Assembly (NCBI GenBank): GCA_016872835.1
Contig: VGYX01000003.1
Span: forward strand, 62,001 to 126,000
Length of the DNA stretch: 64,000 bases
DNA from: Planctomycetota bacterium
GTDB taxonomy: Bacteria > Planctomycetota > Phycisphaerae > Phycisphaerales > SM1A02
Reading direction: 5' to 3'
Below are positions 40,614-48,901 of the stretch, one piece after another. A program made the translations under genes and the position numbers. Position 1 is the stretch's first letter. Every line of letters begins with the position of its first letter. The notes beneath the pieces are model-generated. The model was not told where the DNA came from, searched no databases, and was given only the letters and a program-made list of their open reading frames with translations.

Positions 40614-41879
40614 TCAGCCGCGGAAGCGGCCGAAAATCAGGCTGGTGTTGTGCCCGCCGAAGCCGAAACTGTTGTTGATCGCGAAGTCGGTCTTTCGCTG
40701 CTGCGGCGTATGGGGCACGAAGTTCAGGTCCATGCCCTCGTCGGGGGTGTCCAGGTTGATCGTGGGAGGCAGGGTGTCGTTCACGATCGCCAGGATCGTG
40801 GCCACGCTCTCGATGCCGCCGGCCGCGCCCAGCGCGTGACCGGTCACGCTCTTCGTGCTGCTCATGGCGAGCGACTTGGCCGCGTCGCCGAAGAGCCGCT
40901 TCACCGCCACCACCTCGGCCTTGTCGCCAAGCGGCGTGCTGGTGCCGTGCGCGTTGATGTAGGCGATCTGCTCGGGGTTCAGTTCCGCCTCGCGCAGCGC
41001 CATCTTCATGCTGCGGTAGGCACCCGCGCCCTGCTCATCGGGTGCCGCGATGTGATAGGCGTCACCGCTGCAGCCGTAGCCGAGCACCTCGGCGTAGATG
41101 CGCGCGCCGCGCTTCTTCGCGTGTTCGAGCTCCTCAAGCACGATCACGGCCGCACCCTCGGCCAGCACAAAGCCATCACGGTCCTTGTCGAAGGGCCGGC
41201 TCGCCTTGATGGGATCGTCGTTGCGCGTGCTCAGCGCCTTCATCGCGCTGAAGGCCGACACGGCCACGGGGCCGATCGCGCCCTCGGCACCACCGGCGAG
41301 CATCACGTCCGCGTCACCGCGCTGGATCATGTGGAAGGCCGCGCCCACCGCGTGCGAGCCTGTGGCGCAGGCGGTTGCGGTGGCGACATTCACGCCCTGC
41401 AGATTGAGGCGGATGCTGGTCTGGCCTGCGCAGGCATTCACCATCAGGCGTGGAACCACGAAAGGGCTCACCTTGCGGGGGCCACCTTCCATGAGCTTGG
41501 TGTGGTTCACCTCGATCGTGTCGATGCCACCGATGCCGCTGCCGATCGCCACGCCGCGCCGCTCGAAGTCGCCCGCGTTGAAGTCGATGCCGCAGTCGCG
41601 GGCTGCCTCGACGGCGGCGCCGAGGCCGTACAGGCAGAAGCGGTCCATGCGCTTGGCCTCGCGGCCATCCACGCCCATGTGCTTCTCAGGATCGAAACCC
41701 TTCACCTCGCCGCCAAAGCGGGTTGGCCAGTCGGGCGTCGTGGGGAAGTTGGTGATCAGGCCGATGCCAGATCTGCCCTCGAGCAGGCTTTGCCAGAAGG
41801 CGGGGACATCGATGCCGATGTCGGTGACGGCACCGAGACCGGTCACGACGACGCGTCGAAGCGTGATCGTCCGTGGCAT
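40614..41879 (-). CDS. fabF: 3-oxoacyl-ACP synthase II
   Basis: The gene encodes 421 aa. The enzyme condenses malonyl-ACP with acyl-ACP during chain elongation. The start RRVVVTGLGAVTDIGIDVPAFW is typical. The catalytic triad is visible: Cys in ATATACATGSHAVGAAFH, His in INAHGTSTPLGDKAE and His in SVTGHALGAAGGIESVA. The C-terminal NNSFGFGGHNTSLIF loop is also conserved. It is the last gene of the rpmF-plsX-fabH-fabD-lipoprotein-fabG-acpP-fabF run, 28 nt after acpP. There is no strong Shine-Dalgarno. Confidence 0.97.
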   Translation of the reverse strand: MPRTITLRRVVVTGLGAVTDIGIDVPAFWQSLLEGRSGIGLITNFPTTPDWPTRFGGEVKGFDPEKHMGVDGREAKRMDRFCLYGLGAAVEAARDCGIDFNAGDFERRGVAIGSGIGGIDTIEVNHTKLMEGGPRKVSPFVVPRLMVNACAGQTSIRLNLQGVNVATATACATGSHAVGAAFHMIQRGDADVMLAGGAEGAIGPVAVSAFSAMKALSTRNDDPIKASRPFDKDRDGFVLAEGAAVIVLEELEHAKKRGARIYAEVLGYGCSGDAYHIAAPDEQGAGAYRSMKMALREAELNPEQIAYINAHGTSTPLGDKAEVVAVKRLFGDAAKSLAMSSTKSVTGHALGAAGGIESVATILAIVNDTLPPTINLDTPDEGMDLNFVPHTPQQRKTDFAINNSFGFGGHNTSLIFGRFRG

Positions 41880-41907
41880 GCGGGTGCGGGGCGTGGAGCC
41901 GCCGGGG

Positions 41908-42159
41908 TCAGGACTTCGCGGCCAGACCCTTGTTGATCATGTCGACGGCCTGACCCACGGTGTGGATCTTCTCCGCCTGATCGTCCGGGATCTGGATGTC
42001 GAACTCTTCCTCAAGCGCCATGACCATCTCGACGGTGTCGAGACTGTCGGCGTTCAGGTCGTTCGTGAAGCTGGTGTCGCGCGTGATGGTCTCCTTCTCC
42101 ACGCTCATCTGCTCCGACACGATCTTGATCACCTTGGTTTCGATCTCTTGCTCGGTCAC
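41908..42159 (-). CDS. acpP: Acyl carrier protein
   Basis: The gene encodes 83 aa, the normal size and acidic. The phosphopantetheine attachment site is the Ser of [18 protein letters not shown]. The GTG start is preceded by AGGAGA about 7 nt upstream, which decides it. Upstream in-frame codons read into the spacer after fabG. The high level of this protein needed for lipid synthesis fits its good ribosome-binding site in a genome region where few genes have one. It sits between fabG and fabF. Confidence 0.97.
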   Translation of the reverse strand: MTEQEIETKVIKIVSEQMSVEKETITRDTSFTNDLNADSLDTVEMVMALEEEFDIQIPDDQAEKIHTVGQAVDMINKGLAAKS

Positions 42160-42260
42160 GTCGCTTCTCCTGAAAGATGCGGACCCTGGCTTTCCCGGGT
42201 CCTGAAGGCTGGGAGGGTATCCGGAACGGCCGGAAACCGCCACGCGGCGGCCGGCACCGG

Positions 42261-42995
42261 TCACATCGCCATGCCGCCGTCCACCACGATCACCTGGCCG
42301 GTCACGTAGCCCCCGTCCTCGCCGGTCAGCCATCCGATGGCGGACGCGATGTCGTTCGGGGTTCCGAACCGCTTGAGCGGAATGTTCGGCAGGGCCGCTT
42401 CCTTCACCTGAGGTGGCAGGACGGCGGTCATGTCGGTCTCGATGAAGCCCGGGGCGACCACGTTGGCGGTGATGCCCTTGGACCCCAGTTCACGCGCGAT
42501 GCTCTTGGTCATGCCGACCAGCCCCGCCTTGGCCGCGGCGTAGTTGGCCTGGCCCGCGTTGCCCATGAGGCCGCTGACGCTGCCCACGTTCACGATGCGG
42601 CCGAAGCGGCCCTTCATCATGGGGCGGCTGGCGGCGCGGCAGGCCACGAAGGCGCTCTTGAGGTTCACGCGGATCACGTCGTCGAAGTCGGCGTCGCTCA
42701 TGCGCATGAGAAGGCCGTCCTTCGTGATGCCCGCGTTGTTCACGAGGATGTCAAGACGGCCGTGCTTCTCGGCCACGTCCTCGACCATCGCGGCCAGCGC
42801 GGCAGAATCGCCCACATCGCAGCCGCGTGCCTCGAAGCGGCCACCCGCGGCCTGGATCGCCGCACCCGTCTCGGCCAGGTTGTCGGCGCTGCGGGCCACG
42901 CCCACGACCAGTCGGCCGCCCTTCGCGATCCGTTCGGCGATCGCCCGGCCGATGCCTCGGCTGGCTCCTGTCACGATGGCGACGCGATGTTCGAT
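42261..42995 (-). CDS. fabG: 3-oxoacyl-ACP reductase
   Basis: The gene encodes 244 aa with the start used here. It reduces 3-oxoacyl-ACP with NADPH. SDR motifs are [17 protein letters not shown] (cofactor loop), [14 protein letters not shown], the catalytic Ser in [18 protein letters not shown] (Tyr-x3-Lys) and [13 protein letters not shown]. The start is unusual. A Shine-Dalgarno AGGAG lies 6 nt before an ATC codon (42993-42995), from which the protein begins [10 protein letters not shown], as expected for the family. The nearest ATG in frame (43046) would add 17 residues, has no ribosome-binding site, and has no counterpart in FabG. Confidence 0.92.
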   Translation of the reverse strand: MEHRVAIVTGASRGIGRAIAERIAKGGRLVVGVARSADNLAETGAAIQAAGGRFEARGCDVGDSAALAAMVEDVAEKHGRLDILVNNAGITKDGLLMRMSDADFDDVIRVNLKSAFVACRAASRPMMKGRFGRIVNVGSVSGLMGNAGQANYAAAKAGLVGMTKSIARELGSKGITANVVAPGFIETDMTAVLPPQVKEAALPNIPLKRFGTPNDIASAIGWLTGEDGGYVTGQVIVVDGGMAM

Positions 42996-43095
42996 GGTTC
43001 GCTCCTGTCTGGGGGAAACGGCATGGACGCCCGGTTGCGCGGGCATGATGGGGTGCGGCCCGTCGGCGCGCAACCAGGCTGTACGGCAGGCTGGC

Positions 43096-43836
43096 TCAGT
43101 TCGACTTGCCGGGCGTTCCGCCGGGCTGGCCCGAGGCGGGCTCCTCGCCCTTCACGGAACGATCCTCCTGCGCCGACTCCAGCGGCACATCGGGCTTCTT
43201 CGATTCCTCGATCGAACTTCGTGTGTACGCCATCCACTGCTTGATGCGCGGCTCGGCGGTGGTGCCCGAGAGCTTGTCCATCATGTTGGGCCAGTTGGGC
43301 TGCGCTTCCAGTTGGATCTGGTCGGGATTGTCCTTCGACTCGACGAAGGTCCACAGCTGGCCTTGGAACTTGTCGCCCACCAGGAACACCGCCAGCACGT
43401 CGGGACCCGCACAGCCGATGCTGACACGGTCCACGTCCTGGCCAAGCGTCTTCCATTCGCCGCTCTTGACCATGGTCTCCAGCGTGGCCTTGTCGCGCGC
43501 GGAGAGCATGGGCTTGATGGCGTCCTCCTTCGCGTTCAGCATCGCATCGAAGAAGACCACCAGCGCCTCGAGCTGCTTCTGATTGGTGGCGGCATCGCCC
43601 GAGGAGGGACGCTCGCTCTCCTCCATGCGGATGCGCTTGTCCAGACCGAGTCGCGTGACGACCTCCTCGACCGTCTCGGCCTTCACGGTCTCGACGGGCG
43701 CGGGTGGCGGCGGAGGCGCCTGCGCGGCCTGTTCCTCTTCCTTCTTGCCACAGCCCGCAAGGGCGAGCGCGGTGAGCAGCAGGGCGGCTCTGATCGTGTC
43801 AGGCCTTCGCACGCTGCGGTTCCTCGATGGCGTCAT
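43096..43836 (-). CDS. Lipoprotein embedded in the fatty-acid operon
   Basis: The gene encodes 246 aa. The N-terminus ends LLLTALALAGCGKKEEE, a lipobox followed by a charged and Pro-rich tether (AAQAPPPPPAPVETVKAE). The mature part is mostly helical (EALVVFFDAMLNAKEDAIKPMLSARDKATLETMV), then a beta-rich region (GPDVLAVFLVGDKFQGQLWTFVESKDN). I recognise no family. It lies between fabD and fabG and overlaps the 3' end of fabD by 38 nt in another frame, so it is translated from the same mRNA. A role in the envelope linked to lipid supply is a guess from position. Confidence 0.78.
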   Translation of the reverse strand: MTPSRNRSVRRPDTIRAALLLTALALAGCGKKEEEQAAQAPPPPPAPVETVKAETVEEVVTRLGLDKRIRMEESERPSSGDAATNQKQLEALVVFFDAMLNAKEDAIKPMLSARDKATLETMVKSGEWKTLGQDVDRVSIGCAGPDVLAVFLVGDKFQGQLWTFVESKDNPDQIQLEAQPNWPNMMDKLSGTTAEPRIKQWMAYTRSSIEESKKPDVPLESAQEDRSVKGEEPASGQPGGTPGKSN

Positions 43837-44764
43837 GGGTGGTCACCTCGGCGGTTCGGTCGATGCGGCGCATGAGACCGCGGAGCACGCTGCCCGGGGC
43901 CATCTCATGCAGCGACGCGCTGGCATCGAGGCCGTGGGCCTTGCGCCACGACAGCATGTCGAGGCAGCAAGCGTCCCAGCGTACCGGCTTCACGATCTGG
44001 TCCACCAGCAGCGACTTCAGCGTGGCGGCGTCGGTCCCGTGCGGCTTGCCGGTCACGTTGCTCCACACGGGGCAGCGTGCGGCGCGGAACTCGACGGTCT
44101 CGAGCGCGCGCGCCATGCCTTCGGCAGCGGGCGCCATGAGTGGACTGTGGAAGGCGCCAGCCACCGCGAGCTTGGTCGCGCGCAGACCCATCGCACCGGC
44201 CACCTCGACGGCACGGTCGCACGCCTCGGCGTGGCCGCTCAGCACGATCTGGCCGGGTGCGTTGAAGTTCGCGGGCACGAGAATCTGGCCCTTCGCGGCT
44301 GCGGCACAGACCTCGTTCGCCTTGGCCTCGTCACCGCCGATCAGGGCGACCATGCCGCCCTTGCTCGCCTCGGCGGCCTTCTGCATGAGTCGGCCGCGCG
44401 TGGAGACGAGGCGCAGGCCCTCGACGAAGGTGAACACGCCGGCGAGCGCCAAGGCGGTGTATTCGCCGAGCGAAAGTCCGAGCGCCGCGGCGATCGGGGT
44501 CTCGCCACCATGCTCGGTCAGCGCGGCATGACAGGCGTAGCCGCAGGTGAAGAGGGCCGGTTGGCTCACGTCGGTGCGGTTGAGCGTCTCGACGGGACCT
44601 TCGAAGCAGAGCGCGCTCAGTCGCGCGCCGCCGTCGAGTTCCACGACGTGATCGGCCTGTGCGAACAGCGTGGCGGCGGTCGGGCTGGCGTCGTGCCACG
44701 ACTTGCCCATGCCCACGGATTGAGCGCCCTGACCCGGGCAGAGAAGGATGTGCTGCAGACTCAT
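43799..44764 (-). CDS. fabD: Malonyl-CoA:ACP transacylase
   Basis: The gene encodes 321 aa. It moves the malonyl group from CoA to ACP. LLCPGQGAQSVGMGKSW is the N-terminal family block. The nucleophile elbow reads LGLSLGEYTALALAG, where the usual GHSLGE has Leu in place of His; the Ser is kept. The second catalytic residue is His in VAGAFHSPLMAPA, and Gln/Arg positions are in GRLMQKAAE. A Shine-Dalgarno AAGGAG is 8 nt before the ATG. It lies between fabH and the lipoprotein gene. Confidence 0.96.
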   Translation of the reverse strand: MSLQHILLCPGQGAQSVGMGKSWHDASPTAATLFAQADHVVELDGGARLSALCFEGPVETLNRTDVSQPALFTCGYACHAALTEHGGETPIAAALGLSLGEYTALALAGVFTFVEGLRLVSTRGRLMQKAAEASKGGMVALIGGDEAKANEVCAAAAKGQILVPANFNAPGQIVLSGHAEACDRAVEVAGAMGLRATKLAVAGAFHSPLMAPAAEGMARALETVEFRAARCPVWSNVTGKPHGTDAATLKSLLVDQIVKPVRWDACCLDMLSWRKAHGLDASASLHEMAPGSVLRGLMRRIDRTAEVTTHDAIEEPQRAKA

Positions 44765-44805
44765 GATTGGATCTCCTTGCAGACGTGCGTCACGGGTACG
44801 CGCGG

Positions 44806-45810
44806 TCACACGTTCCAGACGCCACTCGCCCAGGTCATGCCGCCGCCGAAGGCCACGAGCATCATGGGCTGGCCAGCCGGCACCTTGCCCGCTCGCCACA
44901 GCTGGTCCAGACACAGACCCACGCTGCCGGCGCTCGAGTTTCCGAATCGATCGATGTTCACGTAGACCTTCTCGGGAGGCAGACCGATCTTCTCCATCGC
45001 GCTTTCGATGATGCGGATGTTGCTCTGGTGGCAGATCACCTGGCTCAGGTCGGCCGGCGTGAGGTTCGTGGCGGCGAGTGCGTCCTCGATCACCTGGCGG
45101 AACCGGTTCACCGCGAACTTGAACACCTCGCGGCCGTTCATGCGCAGGCAGCCCAGGCGGATCGGGTTGTTCAGGTCGGCTTCCGGCACTTCCTGCGGGC
45201 GGCGTGGCATGTAGAGGCCGGTCCAGTCGCGCCCGTCGCTTCCAAGCTGCTGATGGATGCAGCCGCGGTCGGGGTTCTCGTCGGCGACCAGGATCGCCGC
45301 GCCGGCCGCGTCGCCGAACAGGATGCTCACGGAGCGCTCCTGATAGTCGATCACGGTGCTCATCGCGTCGCCGCCGCACACGCCGATGCGCTTGAAGCGC
45401 CCGCTGCGGATGAGCGAGTCGGCCAGATTCATGCTGTAGACGAAGCCGCTGCACGCGGCGACCACGTCGAACGCGCCCGCGCCCAACGCGCCGACCTCGC
45501 CGGCCACGCGGCAGGCCACGCTGGGGCAGCTCATCTCCTGCGTGCAGGTTCCCACGATGATCAGGTCAAGATCGCTGCCCTTCATGCCCGAGGCGTCGAG
45601 CGCGTTCTTCAGCGCGTCGCGGTTCAGGGTGAAGGTGCCTTCCTTGCTCGGGTCACTCACACGGCGTTCGCGGATGCCCGTGCGCTGCACGATCCACTCG
45701 TCGCTGGTGTCGACCATGCGCGAGAGATCGTCATTCGTCAGGCGTCGTTCTGGCACCGCGCTGCCCGTGCCGACGATCCGGACGCCTGGGGCGCCGGGGA
45801 TTCGTGTCAC
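44806..45810 (-). CDS. fabH: 3-oxoacyl-ACP synthase III
   Basis: The gene encodes 334 aa. It starts fatty acid synthesis by condensing acetyl-CoA with malonyl-ACP. VRIVGTGSAVPERRLTNDDL, DTSDEWIVQRTGIRERR and the catalytic Cys in VVAACSGFVYSMN are typical. The catalytic His (VICHQSNIRII) and Asn (DRFGNSSAGS) are present, and the C-terminus is LVAFGGGMTWASGVW. The GTG start overlaps the plsX stop by 4 nt (GTGA), indicating coupled translation. Confidence 0.97.
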   Translation of the reverse strand: MTRIPGAPGVRIVGTGSAVPERRLTNDDLSRMVDTSDEWIVQRTGIRERRVSDPSKEGTFTLNRDALKNALDASGMKGSDLDLIIVGTCTQEMSCPSVACRVAGEVGALGAGAFDVVAACSGFVYSMNLADSLIRSGRFKRIGVCGGDAMSTVIDYQERSVSILFGDAAGAAILVADENPDRGCIHQQLGSDGRDWTGLYMPRRPQEVPEADLNNPIRLGCLRMNGREVFKFAVNRFRQVIEDALAATNLTPADLSQVICHQSNIRIIESAMEKIGLPPEKVYVNIDRFGNSSAGSVGLCLDQLWRAGKVPAGQPMMLVAFGGGMTWASGVWNV

Positions 45811-46841
45811 GCGTTCACCTCGGCGTCCGCGCCCACGCCCCGCAGTTCGCCAAGGCGTCGGCTGATCTGGCCGTTCAGGCCGGTGATCACGAACTGACGC
45901 ATGCGGAGGATCGCGTTCATGATGGTGCGCGCCTGGCTGCTGCCGTGACTGATCAGGCAGACGCCATTCACGCCCAGCAGCGGCGCGCCGCCGTACTCGT
46001 GATAGTCGTGCTTCGCGTAGAGGCTCTTCACGACGGGCTCGAGACGCGCGGCCAGCTCTGGATCGATGGCGAGCACCTCGCGCGCGAGCGCCTTGAAGAT
46101 GCCGCTCGAGAGGCCCTCGGCGAGCTTGATCATCACGTTGCCCACCACGCCGTCGGTGATCACCACGTCGGCTTCGCCGTCGAACACGCCGCGGCCCTCG
46201 ACGAAGCCCGTGAAATTCAGGCCTTCCGCGCTGCGCAGCAGGTCACGCGCCAGACGCATGTCGTCGGTGCCCTTCTGCTCCTCGCCGCCCACGTTCATGA
46301 TGGCCACGCGTGGCTGCTTGATGCCGATCATGGTGCGGGCGTAGGCCTCGCCCATCACGCCGTACTGCGCCAGGTGCGCAGGACGGGGCTCAATGTTGGC
46401 GCCGACGTCGATCAGGACCACGGGGCCCGCGAAGGTCGGCACGGTCACCGCGATGCCGGGGCGGATGACGTTCGGCAGGCGGCGCATGTACATCTGCGCG
46501 GCGCCCACCATCGCTCCGGTGTTGCCGGCGCTCACGATCGCGTCAAGACGGTTTTCCGCCTTGGGGCCCGCGTGCTTGGCCATCACGACGAGGCTGGCGT
46601 CCTTCTTGGAACGGATCGCGTCGACCGGCGCGTCGTCCATCCCGATCACCTCGGTGGTGGCAACGATCTCGATGCGCGCATCGCGGATGCCGCGCTCACT
46701 CAGAGTCTCCTCGATGACGCGACGGTCGCCGTACAGAACCAGCCGATCTTCGGGAGGAAGCTTCGGGAGCGCCTGCAGACAGCCCTTGAGGATTTCGTCA
46801 GGGGCGTTGTCGCCGCCCATGACGTCCACGCCGAGTCGCAT
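45807..46841 (-). CDS. plsX: Phosphate acyltransferase PlsX
   Basis: The gene encodes 344 aa. PlsX makes acyl-phosphate from acyl-ACP, the donor for PlsY in phosphatidic acid synthesis. The N-terminus MRLGVDVMGGDNAPDEILKG is diagnostic. IDVGANIEPRPAHLAQYGVMGEAYA, GNVMIKLAEGL and the PLLGVNGVCLISHGSS block near the C-terminus are also conserved. It starts 3 nt after the rpmF stop, as in many bacteria, and overlaps fabH at its 3' end. Confidence 0.96.
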   Translation of the reverse strand: MRLGVDVMGGDNAPDEILKGCLQALPKLPPEDRLVLYGDRRVIEETLSERGIRDARIEIVATTEVIGMDDAPVDAIRSKKDASLVVMAKHAGPKAENRLDAIVSAGNTGAMVGAAQMYMRRLPNVIRPGIAVTVPTFAGPVVLIDVGANIEPRPAHLAQYGVMGEAYARTMIGIKQPRVAIMNVGGEEQKGTDDMRLARDLLRSAEGLNFTGFVEGRGVFDGEADVVITDGVVGNVMIKLAEGLSSGIFKALAREVLAIDPELAARLEPVVKSLYAKHDYHEYGGAPLLGVNGVCLISHGSSQARTIMNAILRMRQFVITGLNGQISRRLGELRGVGADAEVNA

Positions 46842-46844
46842 GGA

Positions 46845-47030
46845 TCACTGGCCCGCGCGAGAGGTCTTCACCTGCAGTCCGGGACGAACATAGCCACACC
46901 CTGGACAGGCGGTGTGAGGTCGCTTGGCGGTTCCACAGTTCGGGCAGAGGACGGTGTGCACGGCCTTGATCGCCTGATGCGATCGACGACGGTGGGTACG
47001 ACCTGGAGACTGGCGGAAAGCTGGGGTCAT
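46845..47030 (-). CDS. rpmF: 50S ribosomal protein L32
   Basis: The gene encodes 61 aa. The basic N-terminal tail (RQSPGRTHRRRSHQA) and the zinc-binding CPNCG...CPGCGYVRPG pair identify L32 of the four-cysteine type, which needs zinc. A Shine-Dalgarno AGAGGA sits about 5 nt before the ATG. It is the first gene of the fatty-acid operon, behind a consensus promoter. The rpmF-plsX link is widely conserved. Confidence 0.94.
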   Translation of the reverse strand: MTPAFRQSPGRTHRRRSHQAIKAVHTVLCPNCGTAKRPHTACPGCGYVRPGLQVKTSRAGQ

Positions 47031-47078
47031 GGCATCCTCTGTAGAAGTTCCCACAGGCGATCCTGCAGGGAGCCCCGC

Positions 47079-47106
47079 AAGGTAGCCAAACCCTCTTTCA
47101 TGTCAA
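47079..47106 (-). promoter_or_regulatory. Promoter of the rpmF-plsX-fab operon
   Basis: On the minus strand, consensus TTGACA (complement of 47101-47106), a 16-nt spacer and TACCTT (complement of 47079-47084) lie about 50 nt upstream of the rpmF ATG. The leader contains the rpmF Shine-Dalgarno. It is the best -35/-10 pair seen in the window. Confidence 0.75.
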
Positions 47107-47169
47107 GCACGGGGATCTTCCGATAACCGATCTGGACACGGGGAAACCTTCTCTAAAGCCCTCTCCTTT

Positions 47170-47622
47170 ATGTCTTCCTTCGAGCTGTTCACGGATGGTG
47201 CCTGCTCCGGCAACCCGGGACCGGGGGGCTGGGCCTTTGTTCTTCGGGGGCCGGGCATCGCGGGGGACATGGAAGTCAGCGGGGGTGATCCCGAGACCAC
47301 GAACAACCGCATGGAACTGCTCGCCGTGATCCGTGGGCTCGAGGCGGTGCCTGGGCAGTCGGCGGTGCGGGTGGTCTCCGACAGCGAGTACGTGGTGAAG
47401 GGACTGCGCGAATGGCTGGACGGCTGGAAGGCGCGCGGCTGGCGAACTGCAGCGAAAAAGCCTGTAAAAAACGAGGATCTGTGGAGGCAGCTTGACGCCC
47501 TGCGTGCGACGCACCGCCTCGCTCCCGAGTGGATCCGGGGGCACAATGAGCACCCGGAGAACACCCGTTGCGACGCGCTGGCGGTGGCCGCCATCGAGCG
47601 GATGCGGCGCGGGAGGGGCTGA
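47170..47622 (+). CDS. rnhA: Ribonuclease HI
   Basis: The gene encodes 150 aa, the normal length. It cleaves RNA in RNA-DNA hybrids. The four active-site carboxylates are visible: Asp in [20 protein letters not shown], Glu in [12 protein letters not shown], Asp in [12 protein letters not shown] and Asp in [30 protein letters not shown] is the basic substrate-binding handle. It is divergent from rpmF and lies 134 nt upstream of rpsL, which has its own promoter. Confidence 0.95.
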   Translation: MSSFELFTDGACSGNPGPGGWAFVLRGPGIAGDMEVSGGDPETTNNRMELLAVIRGLEAVPGQSAVRVVSDSEYVVKGLREWLDGWKARGWRTAAKKPVKNEDLWRQLDALRATHRLAPEWIRGHNEHPENTRCDALAVAAIERMRRGRG

Positions 47623-47681
47623 AACGAGCCGAAATCGGGGCTTGGGTCCGAAGTCGCGTTCGGATCGAGGGTTTCCAACCC

Positions 47682-47711
47682 TTGCGGAGGCCCTCCGATC
47701 TGCGTTACAAT
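47682..47711 (+). promoter_or_regulatory. Promoter of rpsL-rpsG
   Basis: TTGCGG (47682-47687), an 18-nt spacer and TACAAT (47706-47711) lie about 45 nt upstream of the rpsL ATG. The leader contains a small GGCC-CTGAAA-GGCC hairpin. Confidence 0.65.
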
Positions 47712-47756
47712 CGCCGATCCGGCCCTGAAAGGCCGGTTCTTCCACAGGACTTCTGC

Positions 47757-48149
47757 ATGCCGACCATCAATCAGCTCGTTCGCAATCCTCGCCGCGACAA
47801 GCCCGCCAAGAGCAAGGTCAAGGACCTCGCTCGCTGCCCGCAGAAGCGTGGCGTGTGCCTGCAGGTGAAGACCGTCACCCCGAAGAAGCCCAACTCGGCG
47901 CTTCGCAAGGTGTGCCGCGTTCGACTGAGCAACGGCAAGGAAGTCACCGCCTACATCGGCGGCGAGGGCCACAACCTGCAGGAGCACAGCATCGTGCTCG
48001 TGCGTGGCGGCCGTGTGCGCGACCTTCCCGGCGTGCGCTACCACGTGGTGCGCGGCACCCTCGACTGCCTCGGCGTCGATGGTCGCAAGAAGGGTCGCTC
48101 GCTCTACGGCGTGAAGAAGAAGGCTGCCGCCGCGGCCAAGAAGAAGTGA
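47757..48149 (+). CDS. rpsL: 30S ribosomal protein S12
   Basis: The gene encodes 130 aa. S12 lies at the decoding centre. The N-terminus [47 protein letters not shown] split across lines, the accuracy loop KKPNSAL, and [19 protein letters not shown] (site of the conserved beta-methylthio-Asp) are typical. The C-terminal tail is unusually rich in Lys and Ala ([11 protein letters not shown]). It heads a two-gene unit with rpsG, behind a promoter at 47682-47711. Confidence 0.98.
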   Translation: MPTINQLVRNPRRDKPAKSKVKDLARCPQKRGVCLQVKTVTPKKPNSALRKVCRVRLSNGKEVTAYIGGEGHNLQEHSIVLVRGGRVRDLPGVRYHVVRGTLDCLGVDGRKKGRSLYGVKKKAAAAAKKK

Positions 48150-48316
48150 TCGATCGTCACTCGTACGCAGATTGAACGCATCGCCCCCCATGGGGGCACA
48201 ACTCGATTCGGCAAGTAATCGCGGGCTTCCACCTCCGGGCATGTCGCCCGACCCGCGGTGAACGATGGACCCAGGCCACGGCCTTGGTCGCCGAGCCAAC
48301 TCAGGAGGAACCGCCC

Positions 48317-48811
48317 ATGAGCGGACGTATCACGCACAGCGAGAAGCAGCTTCAGCCCGACCCGCGCTACCAGGACACCACGGTGGCGAAGTTCATCAAT
48401 TGCCTGATGTACGACGGCAAGAAGGCCACCGCACAGAAGGTCGTCTACTCGGCCTTCGACGCGATCCAGGCCAAGCTGGACAAGGAGAAGCCCGAGAATC
48501 TGCCGCGCACCGCGATCGAGGTCTTCCAGAAGGCCCTCGACAATGTGCGCCCGGTGGTTGAGGTGCGCTCCAAGCGCGTCGGTGGCGCCAACTATCAGGT
48601 GCCGATGCAGTTGAACCGTCGTCGCCAGCAGAGCCTGACCTTCCGCTGGATCCTGGAAGCCACCCGCGAGGAGAAGGGCAAGCCCATGCACCTGAAGCTC
48701 GCCGGCGAGCTCTTCAGCGCCGCGAAGGGCGAAGGCAAGGCCATCCAGACCAAGGAGAACACCCACCGCATGGCCGACGCCAACAAGGCGTTCGCGCACT
48801 TCGCGTGGTGA
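48317..48811 (+). CDS. rpsG: 30S ribosomal protein S7
   Basis: The gene encodes 164 aa, slightly longer than the usual 156. S7 nucleates the 30S head. VAKFINCLMYDGKKATAQKVVY, ALDNVRPVVEVRSKRVGGANYQVP split by its central Lys, RRQQSLTFRWIL and the C-terminal NKAFAHFAW are typical. A perfect Shine-Dalgarno AGGAGG (48303-48308) is 8 nt before the ATG. The 167-nt spacer after rpsL contains a hairpin (48183-48197), which could be an S7 autoregulatory site. fusA and tuf, which usually follow, are absent: a terminator follows at once. Confidence 0.98.
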   Translation: MSGRITHSEKQLQPDPRYQDTTVAKFINCLMYDGKKATAQKVVYSAFDAIQAKLDKEKPENLPRTAIEVFQKALDNVRPVVEVRSKRVGGANYQVPMQLNRRRQQSLTFRWILEATREEKGKPMHLKLAGELFSAAKGEGKAIQTKENTHRMADANKAFAHFAW

Positions 48812-48840
48812 TCTGAACGAGCCAAGGCTCGCAGCCTCAG

Positions 48841-48877
48841 CGCCCGCGGTTGTCGGACCGCGGGCGCTTCTCTTTTT
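48841..48877 (+). terminator. Rho-independent terminator after rpsG
   Basis: CGCCCGCGGT and ACCGCGGGCG form a perfect 10-bp stem with a 6-nt loop, followed by a T-rich tail ending in five Ts. It closes the rpsL-rpsG transcript. Confidence 0.9.
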
Positions 48878-48889
48878 GGGCTTTACGGG

Positions 48890-48895
48890 GAGAAT
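48890..48895 (+). promoter_or_regulatory. -10 element GAGAAT, leaderless start
   Basis: GAGAAT, a variant of TAGAAT, ends 6 nt before the GTG at 48902, with no Shine-Dalgarno. It favours this GTG over the one at 48896. Confidence 0.4.
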
Positions 48896-48901
48896 GTGCG
48901 C

